Shown here: positions 18,192 to 26,530 of the stretch, piece after piece
Layout of the letters: each line of letters starts with the position of its first letter
Position numbering within the stretch: position 1 is the first letter of the stretch
Origin: Pseudomonadota bacterium
Lineage (GTDB): Bacteria > Pseudomonadota > Alphaproteobacteria > Micavibrionales > CSBR16-224
Assembly (NCBI GenBank): GCA_013285465.1
Contig: CP053449.1
Location: 1,301,540 to 1,365,539, forward strand
DNA: 64,000 bases
Direction of reading: 5' to 3'
Position numbers and translations under genes: made by a program
The notes under the pieces: model-generated
What the model was told of the DNA's origin: nothing
What the model saw: the letters and a program-made list of their open reading frames with translations, nothing else
Databases searched by the model: none

Positions 18192-19550
18192 TCAAGATGC
18201 GGCCTGATTGCCCGGTTCCTCGTCATCATCTTCATCATCGGATTTATCTTCCGCTTTTTTGGCATCTTTCAGCTTGGCGTCCTTTTTCTTTTTGGCTTTC
18301 TTTTTGTCGCTATAGACAACCAGCGGATTTGCATTGTTTTTGACATGCTCGGCTTTCACAATAACTTCTTCAACATTGTCTTCGCTCGGCACTTCAAACA
18401 TGGTATCCAGCAGCAAGCCTTCCAGAATGGAACGCAGACCGCGTGCACCTGTTTTACGCTCAATGGCGCGTTTGGCGATTTCATGCAGCGCATCATCTTC
18501 GAATGTCAGCTTCACATCTTCCATATCGAACAGACGCTCATATTGTTTCACCAGCGCGTTTTTCGGCTCCGTCAAAATCGTGACCAGTGCTTTTTCATCC
18601 AGGTCTTCCAGCGTTGCCAGAACCGGCAGACGACCGATAAACTCCGGAATCAGACCGAAACGCATCAAATCCTCAGGCTGAACTTCGGACAAAACGTCAC
18701 CAACGCGGCGCTCATCCGGCCCTTGCACATCTGCGCCGAAACCGACGGTCAGATCACCGCGGCTGCGCTGGGAAATAACTTTTTCCAGCCCTGCAAAGGC
18801 ACCGCCACAGATAAACAGGATATTCGTCGTATCCACTTGCAGGAATTCCTGCTGCGGATGCTTACGACCGCCTTGCGGCGGAACCGAGGCAACCGTGCCT
18901 TCCATCAGTTTCAGCAATGCCTGCTGAACACCTTCACCGGAGACATCGCGCGTAATCGACGGATTATCGGATTTACGGCTGACTTTATCGATCTCGTCAA
19001 TATAAACGATCCCGCGCTGTGCGCGTTCCACGTTGTAATCAGATGATTGCAGCAGTTTTAATACAATGTTTTCAACATCTTCACCGACATAACCGGCCTC
19101 GGTCAGCGTTGTCGCATCGGCCATGGTGAACGGCACATCCAGAATACGCGCCAATGTCTGCGCCAACAGTGTTTTACCGCAACCTGTCGGCCCGATCAGC
19201 AGAATGTTTGATTTGGCGATTTCGATATCGCCGTTACGCTGCATTTCTTCCAGACGTTTATAGTGGTTGTGAACCGCAACAGACAGCACGCGTTTCGCGC
19301 GTTTTTGTCCGATAACGTAATCATCAAGAACGCCGTTGATTTCAGCAGGCGTCGGAATGCCGTCGCTGCCGGATTTGACCAGTTGGTTTTTGTCTTCTTC
19401 CTGAATGATGTCCGTGCAAAGCTCGACACATTCATTGCAAATAAACACGTTCGGTCCCGCAATCAGCTTGCGTACCTCGTGCTGGCTTTTGCCGCAGAAA
19501 GAACAATACAGTGTATTTTTTGAATCGCCGGAACCTGATGTTTTGCTCAT
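18192..19550 (-). CDS. clpX: ATP-dependent Clp protease ATP-binding subunit ClpX
   Basis: AAA+ unfoldase that feeds substrates to ClpP. The 452-residue protein has the zinc-binding domain with Cys16, Cys19, Cys38 and Cys41; Walker A G-P-T-G-C-G-K-T (120-127); pore loop G-Y-V-G (153-156); Walker B V-Y-I-D-E-I-D (182-188); R-K-H loop (229-231); and the ClpP-docking loop as V-G-F-G (269-272) in place of the common I-G-F-G. The C-terminus carries an extra Lys-rich then Asp/Glu-rich tail of about 35 residues, longer than in E. coli ClpX. clpP is not adjacent, unlike in most proteobacteria. Confidence 0.97.
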   Translation of the reverse strand: MSKTSGSGDSKNTLYCSFCGKSQHEVRKLIAGPNVFICNECVELCTDIIQEEDKNQLVKSGSDGIPTPAEINGVLDDYVIGQKRAKRVLSVAVHNHYKRLEEMQRNGDIEIAKSNILLIGPTGCGKTLLAQTLARILDVPFTMADATTLTEAGYVGEDVENIVLKLLQSSDYNVERAQRGIVYIDEIDKVSRKSDNPSITRDVSGEGVQQALLKLMEGTVASVPPQGGRKHPQQEFLQVDTTNILFICGGAFAGLEKVISQRSRGDLTVGFGADVQGPDERRVGDVLSEVQPEDLMRFGLIPEFIGRLPVLATLEDLDEKALVTILTEPKNALVKQYERLFDMEDVKLTFEDDALHEIAKRAIERKTGARGLRSILEGLLLDTMFEVPSEDNVEEVIVKAEHVKNNANPLVVYSDKKKAKKKKDAKLKDAKKAEDKSDDEDDDEEPGNQAAS

Positions 19551-19629
19551 TTTTTCTTTACTTACCTTTTTTTTGTCTTCAATAATGACCGTGTGTTTGA
19601 ACAGGCAAAACCAGCGGTCTTATACCCTC

Positions 19630-19658
19630 AGAATAGAACAGTCATTCTGCCTTGCCAA
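19630..19658 (-). promoter_or_regulatory. Candidate clpX promoter
   Basis: On the minus strand TTGGCA (19653-19658) and TATTCT (19630-19635) are 17 bases apart, which would give a leader of roughly 70 bases before clpX. Each hexamer differs from consensus by one or two bases. Confidence 0.5.
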
Positions 19659-19709
19659 CTCCAAAAGTAAAGAAAAAAGATAAATAACTTCTAAAGAATT
19701 GCGAAAAAC

Positions 19710-20114
19710 ATGAACGTCGAAGAATTGCTGGAAAATTTTGCCTTATTTGAAGACTGGGAAGACCGCTACCAGTACTTGATCGAACTCGGCAAAAACCTGC
19801 CCCCTATGCCTGAGGATTACAAGACTCCCGCCCATAAGGTCGAAGGCTGTACCGCGCAGGTCTGGATGGTTTTTATTCCGACGGAAGACGGAAAATTCGA
19901 CTTTCTGGCCGACAGCGATGCCCATATCGTCCGCGGGCTGATCGCCATTTTACACATTCTTTACGCCGGAAAAACCGCCGCAGAAACCAAAGGTTACGAT
20001 ATTGAGGATATTTTTACCCGCCTGGGCCTGCAGCAGCACTTAAGCGTCAACCGCCGCAACGGTTTTTACGCCATGGTCGGTCGCCTTCAACAAGCGCTGG
20101 CCGCGCATGGATAA
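19710..20114 (+). CDS. sufE: SufE family Fe-S cluster assembly protein
   Basis: SufE accepts persulfide sulfur from the cysteine desulfurase SufS and passes it to the scaffold. The 134-residue protein is family length, with the sulfur-accepting Cys47 in K-V-E-G-C-T-A-Q-V-W, and conserved P-P-M-P and L-G-L-Q-Q-H-L-S-V-N-R-R-N-G. No other suf gene is nearby. It lacks a clear Shine-Dalgarno site. It is divergent from clpX and upstream of tRNA-Pro. Confidence 0.93.
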   Translation: MNVEELLENFALFEDWEDRYQYLIELGKNLPPMPEDYKTPAHKVEGCTAQVWMVFIPTEDGKFDFLADSDAHIVRGLIAILHILYAGKTAAETKGYDIEDIFTRLGLQQHLSVNRRNGFYAMVGRLQQALAAHG

Positions 20115-20169
20115 TGCATAAAATGCTGGACAGCCTGCGTTTTTACCTTTAACGTCAGCGCAATCCTGT

Positions 20170-20246
20170 CGGGGTGTGGCGCAGCTTGGTAGCGCGCCTG
20201 TTTTGGGAACAGGAGGCCGGAGGTTCGAATCCTCTCACCCCGACCA
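20170..20246 (+). tRNA. tRNA-Pro (anticodon UGG)
   Basis: A 77-base cloverleaf: acceptor CGGGGTG with CACCCCG, D-arm GCGC...GCGC, anticodon stem CCTGT/ACAGG with loop TTTGGGA giving UGG, T-arm GGAGG-TTCGAAT-CCTCT (one G-U pair), discriminator A and an encoded CCA at 20244-20246. A run of six T follows directly. Confidence 0.97.
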
Positions 20247-20339
20247 TTTTTTCAGCCAATTCCTCCTCTATACAAAATCTTAACCTCTCCGGTGTTATGA
20301 TAAACACATTCTTGTCTACAACATGAGGGGGAATACCCG

Positions 20340-21347
20340 ATGAAACGTCACGGTATTGTTGTCAAACCCGAAGGTGATCTGGGCGCAACCTTTAATCCGG
20401 CCGCCGTCGAGGACAGTCCCGGCCATTTCCTGATGCTGGTGCGCTCCGTTCCCAAAGGCTACGAGAAAATCGGCGCGGTGAATGCTTTTGACGACAATTA
20501 CACCTCACATTTAAGCCTGTGGGAAGGCAAATGCCCCGACAGCTTCAAATTAAAGACCGAACGCGCCCTCGCCCCCGGCGAGACCTATGATAAATTCGGC
20601 GTTGAGGATCCGCGCATCACCAAAATCGGCGATAAATTCTATATTTGCTATACCTCGCTTGCTAAAGGCCTCGGTCAGCCCGATGCCGGTGACGGTATCC
20701 GCATTGCGCTGGCCTCGACCAAGGATTTCAAGACATTTGAAAAACACGGCGTCATCGGCCCCGACCGCCGCTGCAAGGCCGGCATTCTGTTTGAAAGCGG
20801 CGGCAAAAACTGGTTCATGTGGAAGGATGAGGAAAGCGTCGAACGCACCATGATGTCCCCCGCCCCGGACAATCCCGAGGATATGGAGGCATGGAAAAGC
20901 TTTTGGCAAACACATGATATTGAAGAAGACGAGCTGATGGGTCCGCAGGAAGGTACTTACGAAGATCTGGGTATTGAGCCGGGCGCACCGCCGATCGAGA
21001 TTGACGAAGGGCTGCTGCTGGTTTATTCGAGCATTTCATCGGATTTCAAATGGACGATCAGTCTGATGCTGCTGGATAAAGACGACCCGACGCGGATTAT
21101 CAGCAAGACAGAAGCGCCCTCCCTTGCTCCCGAAGCGGATTACGAGTTGGAAGGCGATGTGAATAATGTCGTCTTTCCCTGCGGTGCCTTGGTACAGGAT
21201 GACAAGCTTTACGTCTATTACGGCGCGGCGGATACGATCTGCGCGGTGGCCAGTGAGGAAATGGACACGGTACGGAAATCCCTGAAAAGTTTTGAAAACA
21301 AGCCCGTGCGCAAGCCCCATCATCCGCAAAGCGGTACGGGAATGTAA
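20340..21347 (+). CDS. Glycoside hydrolase family 130-like protein
   Basis: A 335-residue five-bladed beta-propeller protein resembling GH130 beta-mannoside phosphorylases. Seen are G-V-E-D-P-R-I-T near residue 86 (with the D-P-R typical of the active site), repeated W/F-blade motifs (F-Y-I-C-Y-T-S, L-L-L-V-Y-S-S, L-Y-V-Y-Y-G-A-A-D-T), and F-P-C-G-A-L-V. GH130 enzymes act on mannosyl-glucose or mannan-derived glycans; the substrate here is unknown and no sugar transporter or other carbohydrate gene is near. GAGGGGGAA precedes the ATG. It has a convergent neighbour 5 bases beyond its stop. Confidence 0.85.
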   Translation: MKRHGIVVKPEGDLGATFNPAAVEDSPGHFLMLVRSVPKGYEKIGAVNAFDDNYTSHLSLWEGKCPDSFKLKTERALAPGETYDKFGVEDPRITKIGDKFYICYTSLAKGLGQPDAGDGIRIALASTKDFKTFEKHGVIGPDRRCKAGILFESGGKNWFMWKDEESVERTMMSPAPDNPEDMEAWKSFWQTHDIEEDELMGPQEGTYEDLGIEPGAPPIEIDEGLLLVYSSISSDFKWTISLMLLDKDDPTRIISKTEAPSLAPEADYELEGDVNNVVFPCGALVQDDKLYVYYGAADTICAVASEEMDTVRKSLKSFENKPVRKPHHPQSGTGM

Positions 21348-21352
21348 AGCCG

Positions 21353-22360
21353 TTAATAATAAACGGTTTGTGTGCGGTGGCGCGGTTTTGACTGATATTC
21401 GGGGCGGTGGCTGTGGTCCCAGATATAATGGTCAAGATTCATTGCCGTCACGCCGGTCTGCCCTAATGCGTGCAAAGCCGCCACAATCATATCACCGGCA
21501 TGAATAGCGGCAGCACGCAATTCGACTTCCTCTTCCGATCCGGCTTCCAGCAGCTCTTCTGCATCAATCTTTGCTGCCAGTGCCTCGGAATATTCCAGCA
21601 CGCCTTCCATGCGCAGCACATGCGGCACGGCGTTATCGGCAAAAATCGTCAGTTTTGCCAGATCAGACAGTGCCCCTGCCCGCTGCCCTTCAAAAGCCAG
21701 ATAAATATCGGCGGCGGCAATTTGGGCGCGCTTGTAAAACGGCACCGCAAAACCATGGTAATGTGCAATATCGGCATATTGCGGGAATTTGGCCAGCGAT
21801 GCGGCAATCCCGACCGCGGAATGATCGGCGGATATCACCAGATTAAGGAATTTGCCGTCATAATGTTCCAGAATTTGCCGTCCGGTTTCGCTCATGGCTT
21901 TGGCAAAACGTTCCATCAACTCCAGCATTTCAGGATTGGCAATATTCTGATGAAAAATATCGGCACACAGTTTTGCCGACATATTTTTTAAATCATGCGC
22001 GGTCAGCGGGTTCTCCTGAAAGCGGTCAGTCAGCCATGAGGCAATCGTGGCATAGCCGGACATGCCCTCACGTTTTTCCAGTGCCGAAAAATAGCCTGAT
22101 CCGAAATTGATGCTGTCCAAAGTCAGAACATAGGCGGCAAGCGCTTCGTCACTGCCGCTGCGAAAATGCCAGCCCGCCGCATGCCACAGATTTTCGTAAG
22201 GAAAATAGCTGCTGATACGTTCCGCATAAGCGGGAATGAAATCTGAACGGATCTGCACATGCCGCGCCTGTTCCATCACCCGTGCACAACCCGTACGTAC
22301 GGCATCTGTTAAACAGCTTTCTGTTCCCGGCACATATTCCGCCGTTTTTTCCGTGGACAT
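21353..22360 (-). CDS. Queuosine salvage protein, QNG1/DUF2419 family
   Basis: The family (human C9orf64, Sphaerobacter Qng1) is known to release queuine from queuosine 5'-phosphate so it can be reused for tRNA modification. The 335-residue protein carries the family landmarks: L-D-S-I-N-F-G-S-G-Y-F near residue 80, the F-A-D-N-A-V-P-H-V-L-R-M-E-G-V-L segment, then E-Y-S, K-I-D-A-E-E-L-L-E-A-G-S-E-E-E-V-E-L-R-A-A. The first third is helical. No Q-biosynthesis genes lie nearby. The start at 22360 has GGAAGAGAAAC upstream on the minus strand. Confidence 0.85.
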   Translation of the reverse strand: MSTEKTAEYVPGTESCLTDAVRTGCARVMEQARHVQIRSDFIPAYAERISSYFPYENLWHAAGWHFRSGSDEALAAYVLTLDSINFGSGYFSALEKREGMSGYATIASWLTDRFQENPLTAHDLKNMSAKLCADIFHQNIANPEMLELMERFAKAMSETGRQILEHYDGKFLNLVISADHSAVGIAASLAKFPQYADIAHYHGFAVPFYKRAQIAAADIYLAFEGQRAGALSDLAKLTIFADNAVPHVLRMEGVLEYSEALAAKIDAEELLEAGSEEEVELRAAAIHAGDMIVAALHALGQTGVTAMNLDHYIWDHSHRPEYQSKPRHRTQTVYY

Positions 22361-22444
22361 GGTTTCTCTTCCGTTGCGCTTATTCGTTCATATTGCCGTC
22401 TTATAACATAACCATGCCGCAGACGGCGAGAAAAAAGCGCGTTT

Positions 22445-22894
22445 TCAGGCTTTTTGCGCCGTCACTTTGCCTTTGAATTCCAGCGATTCAATCACCGTAT
22501 TCTGCGCCTGCAATGTTTTATGCACGGGGCATTTATCGGCAATTTCGATCAGTCTTGCGCGTTGTTCATCACTTAAACCGTCACCATGCAGGCAAATCTG
22601 GCAATGAAACACATCTTGTTTACCGTCTGCGCCATCGGTTTTATCATGCGTCACGCAAATATCCACGCCTTCCAAAGGCCAGCCCTTATGGTCGGCATAC
22701 ATGCGCAATGTCATGGATTTACACGCGCCCAGCGCCGCTTGCAGCAAATCATAAGGCGCGAGGCCGGTATCATCACCGCCAAGCTTCACAGGTTCATCCG
22801 CCGTTAATTCATGTTTGCCTGCCGTGATATGCTGCTGGAACTTTCCTTTGCCCGTTGACCGGACGACAACACTCCCGTTTTTATGCTCCGCCAT
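22445..22894 (-). CDS. OsmC family protein
   Basis: OsmC/Ohr-like proteins are thiol-dependent peroxidases that act as dimers. The 149-residue protein has the two redox cysteines: Cys58 in G-A-C-K-S-M-T-L-R-M-Y and Cys122 in C-P-V-H-K-T-L. The D-T-G-L-A-P-Y-D-L-L-Q-A-A-L segment is typical of the YhfA/OsmC-like branch rather than Ohr. AGGAGGAAA lies just upstream of the start on the minus strand, a very strong Shine-Dalgarno site. Confidence 0.92.
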   Translation of the reverse strand: MAEHKNGSVVVRSTGKGKFQQHITAGKHELTADEPVKLGGDDTGLAPYDLLQAALGACKSMTLRMYADHKGWPLEGVDICVTHDKTDGADGKQDVFHCQICLHGDGLSDEQRARLIEIADKCPVHKTLQAQNTVIESLEFKGKVTAQKA

Positions 22895-22966
22895 TTTTTC
22901 CTCCTGCTTTTTCTTTCACGGTAGACTATCCTGCATAAGATAGACAAGCACGAATGGATATCAGCA

Positions 22967-23917
22967 ATGACACAAGAAAAAGACATCACCCCCGCCCTGG
23001 AAAAACTCGATGCTTTCCGCCGCGAGAAATACGCCGCCTATCAAACCCATAAAAAAACGGCGGCGCTGCTGGCGCTTGTGCTGGTACCGGCTGCGTTGCT
23101 GGTCGATTCCAATATGCTGCGTGATACGGCTTTCCCCATTGTCACAATCTTTGTCCTGCTGCTCTTGACGATTTGGGCACTCGCGCCAAAACTGGGTTAC
23201 GCCGCCGCCTATAAAAAACAGGCATTGCCTGCCCTCGCCGCGCTGCTGGGGGATTTCACCTATCAGGAAAACGGCAGTATTCCTGCGGAAGAGATGCGTC
23301 CCTCAAAAATTCTGCCGCATTACGACCGCATTACAAGCGAGGATTATTTTAAAGGGCGCTATAAAAACACAGATGTCTGTTTTGCGGAAATAAAGCTGGA
23401 GGAAGAACGCCGCACCACAAAATATGAGCGCGGCAAATATGTTGAAAAAACCGAATTTGTCATTGTCTTCCAGGGAATCGCCGTGCTGGTGACTCTGCCG
23501 GAAAACAAATTTTACGGCCACACGATTGCCGTACAGAACCGCGGCAGCATTGCCGAATATCTGCATGAAAAGGCCACAGGGTTGAAGCGTGCTGATCTTG
23601 TCTCCCCCGCTTTTGAAAAAGATTATGATGTCTATACCAGCGATCAGGTCGAAGCACGCTATCTGATTGATCCGCTGATGATCGAACGTATTCAGGCCTT
23701 AAAGGGATTTTATGAGACGGAGGGGATCTCGCTGGCTTATTACGATAACCGTTTTCTGGCGCTGATCCCGTCTAAAAAGAATCTGTTTGAGCCGCCCAAA
23801 ATAGATATTCAGACACTGCATCCTGAAACGCTGCTGGCTCTAAAGGAAGAAATTGAAAATGTGCTGCACATCGTTGACCAGTTAAAACTGTATGATCCGC
23901 GCAAACACCGCGATTAA
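22967..23917 (+). CDS. DUF3137 membrane protein
   Basis: A 316-residue protein with two neighbouring membrane helices at about 30-48 and 55-73 and a soluble domain of about 230 residues after them. The segment E-D-Y-F-K-G-R-Y-K-N-T-D-V-C-F-A-E-I, F-V-I-V-F-Q-G and the basic K-K-N-L-F-E-P strand fit DUF3137, whose function is not known. Its last 4 bases overlap the convergent metallopeptidase-like gene. Confidence 0.8.
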   Translation: MTQEKDITPALEKLDAFRREKYAAYQTHKKTAALLALVLVPAALLVDSNMLRDTAFPIVTIFVLLLLTIWALAPKLGYAAAYKKQALPALAALLGDFTYQENGSIPAEEMRPSKILPHYDRITSEDYFKGRYKNTDVCFAEIKLEEERRTTKYERGKYVEKTEFVIVFQGIAVLVTLPENKFYGHTIAVQNRGSIAEYLHEKATGLKRADLVSPAFEKDYDVYTSDQVEARYLIDPLMIERIQALKGFYETEGISLAYYDNRFLALIPSKKNLFEPPKIDIQTLHPETLLALKEEIENVLHIVDQLKLYDPRKHRD

Positions 23918-25050
23918 CGCATGCCACCCTGACGCGCTTGCGGTTTTGTGATGATTTTCCGCGACCCGTCCGGCGCGACTTTTGCCAGCTCGCATAACAC
24001 ATCCAGCACCGCGCGGCTTTCGTCTTTCATGATCCAGAGCACATACATGGATTCCACCCCGACGAAAACATTGCCTTTTTGCACCATATCGCGCCGCATC
24101 ATATCGGTTTCGGCATCCCAAAGGTCACGTTCCTTGCCGTGCATGGCGCGGAAAACCTCCAGATAATCGGCCGCATCGCGCATCAGTTTGTTATCGCCGA
24201 AAATATCTTCATCCGTTTGCGGTTTTGTGACATCCTCCAGATTGACGACAAACTCCTCCTTGATACGTGTGCAGGCCTCCGTTCTGTCATCATCCATTTT
24301 TACCGCCCGCGCTTTCAGATAAGCGCTGTCGCGGAAATAATGGCTCAGTAATTTGGTATTATAACGATTGCGTAAATCCTGACTTTCCATCCGTCCTTTA
24401 TAGGCAGCCGTCGCTCCTGCCTTCAGACATTCTTCCTGCGTTTTACCTTCCGCCTCGGCACTTTCAAAAGCCTCCTCAAACATGAGGCCGACTTCACTAT
24501 AAGCCTGCGCACGGGAACGCAATGTTTCATCCTTGATATCGCTGGGATCTACAACAGACTGCCAAACACCCGGATAGCCGTTCAACTTCATTTCATAAGC
24601 CATGCGCATTTGCGCCGCCACTGCGCCGGATTCCAGATAGAGCGAGCGTTTCAGGTGGCTCCGCACATCCCATTCATTGCTGTATGTGCCGCCTTTATTA
24701 TCAAATTGCACCCCATGCATCAGCTCATGCGCGATCAAATGCACCATGGTATTCAGCGATGCGGCATTCGGATTAACGCGCACCATCCGGCTGCCTGCCG
24801 TAAATGATGCCAGCGCATAAGAATCTTCAAAACGGAATTTTACCTGACGGCGTTTTGCCCAGTCATACAGCTCTGCTCCCAGCGGGCTGTGATTGCGCAT
24901 TAGCTCCAGCGCTTCCAGCATCAGCGGCATGTGAATGCGCATATGAAACGGATCATCCAGAGACGTGTATCTAGCGGGAACGGGCTTGAAGGCATCATTC
25001 TCCGGTCGCGCATCCGCGATTGTTGCTTTTTGCGGCTTTCTTTCCTGCAT
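23914..25050 (-). CDS. Putative zinc metallopeptidase with HELMH motif (DUF6782-like)
   Basis: A 378-residue protein with a zinc-binding H-E-x-x-H site in L-I-A-H-E-L-M-H-G-V-Q-F at about residue 133-137. A tentative third ligand is Glu or His in N-E-W-D-V-R-S-H-L about 20 residues on. The family (DUF6782-like) is common in alphaproteobacteria but has no established substrate. No signal peptide or membrane segment is seen, so it is probably cytoplasmic. The C-terminal half is helical and acidic. A promoter-like pair precedes it at 25085-25114. Confidence 0.75.
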   Translation of the reverse strand: MQERKPQKATIADARPENDAFKPVPARYTSLDDPFHMRIHMPLMLEALELMRNHSPLGAELYDWAKRRQVKFRFEDSYALASFTAGSRMVRVNPNAASLNTMVHLIAHELMHGVQFDNKGGTYSNEWDVRSHLKRSLYLESGAVAAQMRMAYEMKLNGYPGVWQSVVDPSDIKDETLRSRAQAYSEVGLMFEEAFESAEAEGKTQEECLKAGATAAYKGRMESQDLRNRYNTKLLSHYFRDSAYLKARAVKMDDDRTEACTRIKEEFVVNLEDVTKPQTDEDIFGDNKLMRDAADYLEVFRAMHGKERDLWDAETDMMRRDMVQKGNVFVGVESMYVLWIMKDESRAVLDVLCELAKVAPDGSRKIITKPQARQGGMR

Positions 25051-25084
25051 TTTACACCCCTGTTCTTCACCTCAAGTAATTTAC

Positions 25085-25114
25085 ATAATAAACTATTTAA
25101 AAGGAAAAAGTCAA
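25085..25114 (-). promoter_or_regulatory. Candidate promoter of the metallopeptidase gene
   Basis: On the minus strand TTGACT (25109-25114) and TATTAT (25085-25090) are 18 bases apart, followed by a leader with GAGG before the start at 25050. Confidence 0.5.
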
Positions 25115-25122
25115 GTTTTTCC
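25103..25122 (-). terminator. AT-rich hairpin, possible terminator of the SCO1 gene
   Basis: GGAAAAA (25103-25109) pairs with TTTTTCC (25116-25122); on the minus strand the stem is followed by TTTT. It overlaps the -35 element of the next gene's candidate promoter, so termination and initiation would share these bases. The stem is short and AT-rich, hence moderate confidence. Confidence 0.4.
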
Positions 25123-25145
25123 TGTAAAAAAGGCGTCAATATCAG

Positions 25146-25829
25146 TTATTTGGAGCTTTGCGAACCGTCAATCAGTACGGCAAGGTCATGGGCGATGTCT
25201 TCGGCGCGGTCACTTTCACGGAACATCGCCAATTTGCCGTCAGGAGAAAGCAGATAAAAATAAGACGAATGGTCAATGACATAACCGCCTTCGGCATCGG
25301 CATTTTCCGTCTTTTTGGCATAGACACGGAACAGCTTGATAAGATGCTCCGCCTGTTCCTCGCTACCTGTCAGCCCGATGATGGCGCTGTCAAAATCCGC
25401 CAGAAATGCCTTCATCACCTCCGGCGTATCCCGTACGGGATCAGCCGTGACAAAAAGCGGGGCGATTTGCGCAGCTGTTTCCGCAGGCAGTTTTTCCAAC
25501 ACATCGCCGATTTTGACCACCGCCCCCACGCAGATATCCGGGCAATGGCTGAAGCCGAAAAACAGCAATTTATATTTGCCCGGCCAGCTGTCTTGCGTCA
25601 CGGTCGCGCCGTTATGGTCAAGCATCGTGAAATCACCGCCGTAATCCACATTCGGACGCACGGCAACACGCAAATCCGTAGCAGATTGCTGACTGCCCTG
25701 TGACTGTGACAATGATGGCGATAACGCATTCTGTGATGCGGGACGCAACGCAACAAAGGCGATCACCCCTGCACACACCGCGGCGAGCATTAAAAAACCG
25801 AGAATAAGTTGCTGTTGTTCCTGTTTCAT
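25146..25829 (-). CDS. SCO1/SenC family copper chaperone
   Basis: SCO proteins help build the CuA centre of cytochrome c oxidase. The 227-residue protein has an N-terminal membrane anchor (about 8-28), then a thioredoxin-fold domain facing the periplasm. Copper ligands are Cys96 and Cys100 in F-S-H-C-P-D-I-C and His187 in V-I-D-H-S-S-Y-F-Y-L; D-P-x-R-D-T is also conserved. No cytochrome oxidase gene is in the window. It is 71 bases downstream of a small membrane protein gene on the same strand, possibly co-transcribed. Confidence 0.93.
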   Translation of the reverse strand: MKQEQQQLILGFLMLAAVCAGVIAFVALRPASQNALSPSLSQSQGSQQSATDLRVAVRPNVDYGGDFTMLDHNGATVTQDSWPGKYKLLFFGFSHCPDICVGAVVKIGDVLEKLPAETAAQIAPLFVTADPVRDTPEVMKAFLADFDSAIIGLTGSEEQAEHLIKLFRVYAKKTENADAEGGYVIDHSSYFYLLSPDGKLAMFRESDRAEDIAHDLAVLIDGSQSSK

Positions 25830-25900
25830 TTACAGGTTTTTTATCCCCTTTCCTACAGCGTGTCAAATACCGAAATCTGAATCGGTCGCCGTCAAGGTGC

Positions 25901-26320
25901 TTATCCCGGGGACAAAACGAGTTCATAAAAAGCCAAGCCGGCAATCAGCAATACGTAGAATACGGGTATGGCAATCCGCCTGAACCAAAACAAAAGCCCC
26001 GTCAATGCAATAGGAACAGGTAAAGTCAGCGCCTGATACCATGCCGGAAAATCATCAAATTTCTCCCCCAACCCCAGTTTTATCCCGATATTTATGCCGA
26101 TTTCTAGCGTACCGCCGAACAGCGCAAGAAACGGAAAGGCCAGAATCAGAAAAATACCGATTTTATGCCCGGCGCTGGTCATTTCCCCCGAATATTGCTG
26201 GCGGTTCAGGTTTTGTTTCTGACTTTCCTGCATACGCTTGCGGGCCAGCAGTCCTTCAGCGGCACCGGCTTTCGACATGTCCGCGACCCCTGTTGATCGC
26301 GCTTTCTCATATTCATCCAT
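25901..26320 (-). CDS. Small membrane protein, unrecognised
   Basis: A 139-residue protein beginning M-D-E-Y-E-K-A-R-S. After a polar, Gln/Lys-rich N-terminus, hydrophobic segments are at about 53-75 (G-I-F-L-I-L-A-F-P-F-L-A-L-F-G-G), 94-111 and 117-135. No family is recognised. The start at 26320 is preferred to an ATG at 26356 because a TATAAT -10 element lies only about six bases above the latter. It precedes the SCO1 gene on the same strand. Confidence 0.65.
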   Translation of the reverse strand: MDEYEKARSTGVADMSKAGAAEGLLARKRMQESQKQNLNRQQYSGEMTSAGHKIGIFLILAFPFLALFGGTLEIGINIGIKLGLGEKFDDFPAWYQALTLPVPIALTGLLFWFRRIAIPVFYVLLIAGLAFYELVLSPG

Positions 26321-26361
26321 GACTATTATTTCTTTCCGGAGATTAAGAACATTCAATTCCC

Positions 26362-26389
26362 ATTATACACTCGCTTGACATATTTTCAA
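26362..26389 (-). promoter_or_regulatory. Promoter of the small membrane protein (and maybe SCO1)
   Basis: On the minus strand TTGAAA (26384-26389) and a perfect TATAAT (26362-26367) are 16 bases apart. It is back-to-back with the promoter of the 26531 gene. Confidence 0.62.
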
Positions 26390-26428
26390 AAAAATATGCG
26401 CCCTTCGCACCCGTTTTTAAAAACGCGG

Positions 26429-26456
26429 TTGACAATATGGAAATATGTGTTATATC
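26429..26456 (+). promoter_or_regulatory. Promoter of the first tandem paralog
   Basis: A perfect TTGACA (26429-26434) and TATATC (26451-26456) are 16 bases apart, with GTGT directly before the -10. The same G-T-G-T-T-A-T-A-T block occurs in the promoter of the second paralog. Confidence 0.65.
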
Positions 26457-26530
26457 TTGTCGGCAGATGATGATATGACAATTATTATCCTGAAAACGGC
26501 AACATATTTTATTTAGAGGACGGCAATATT

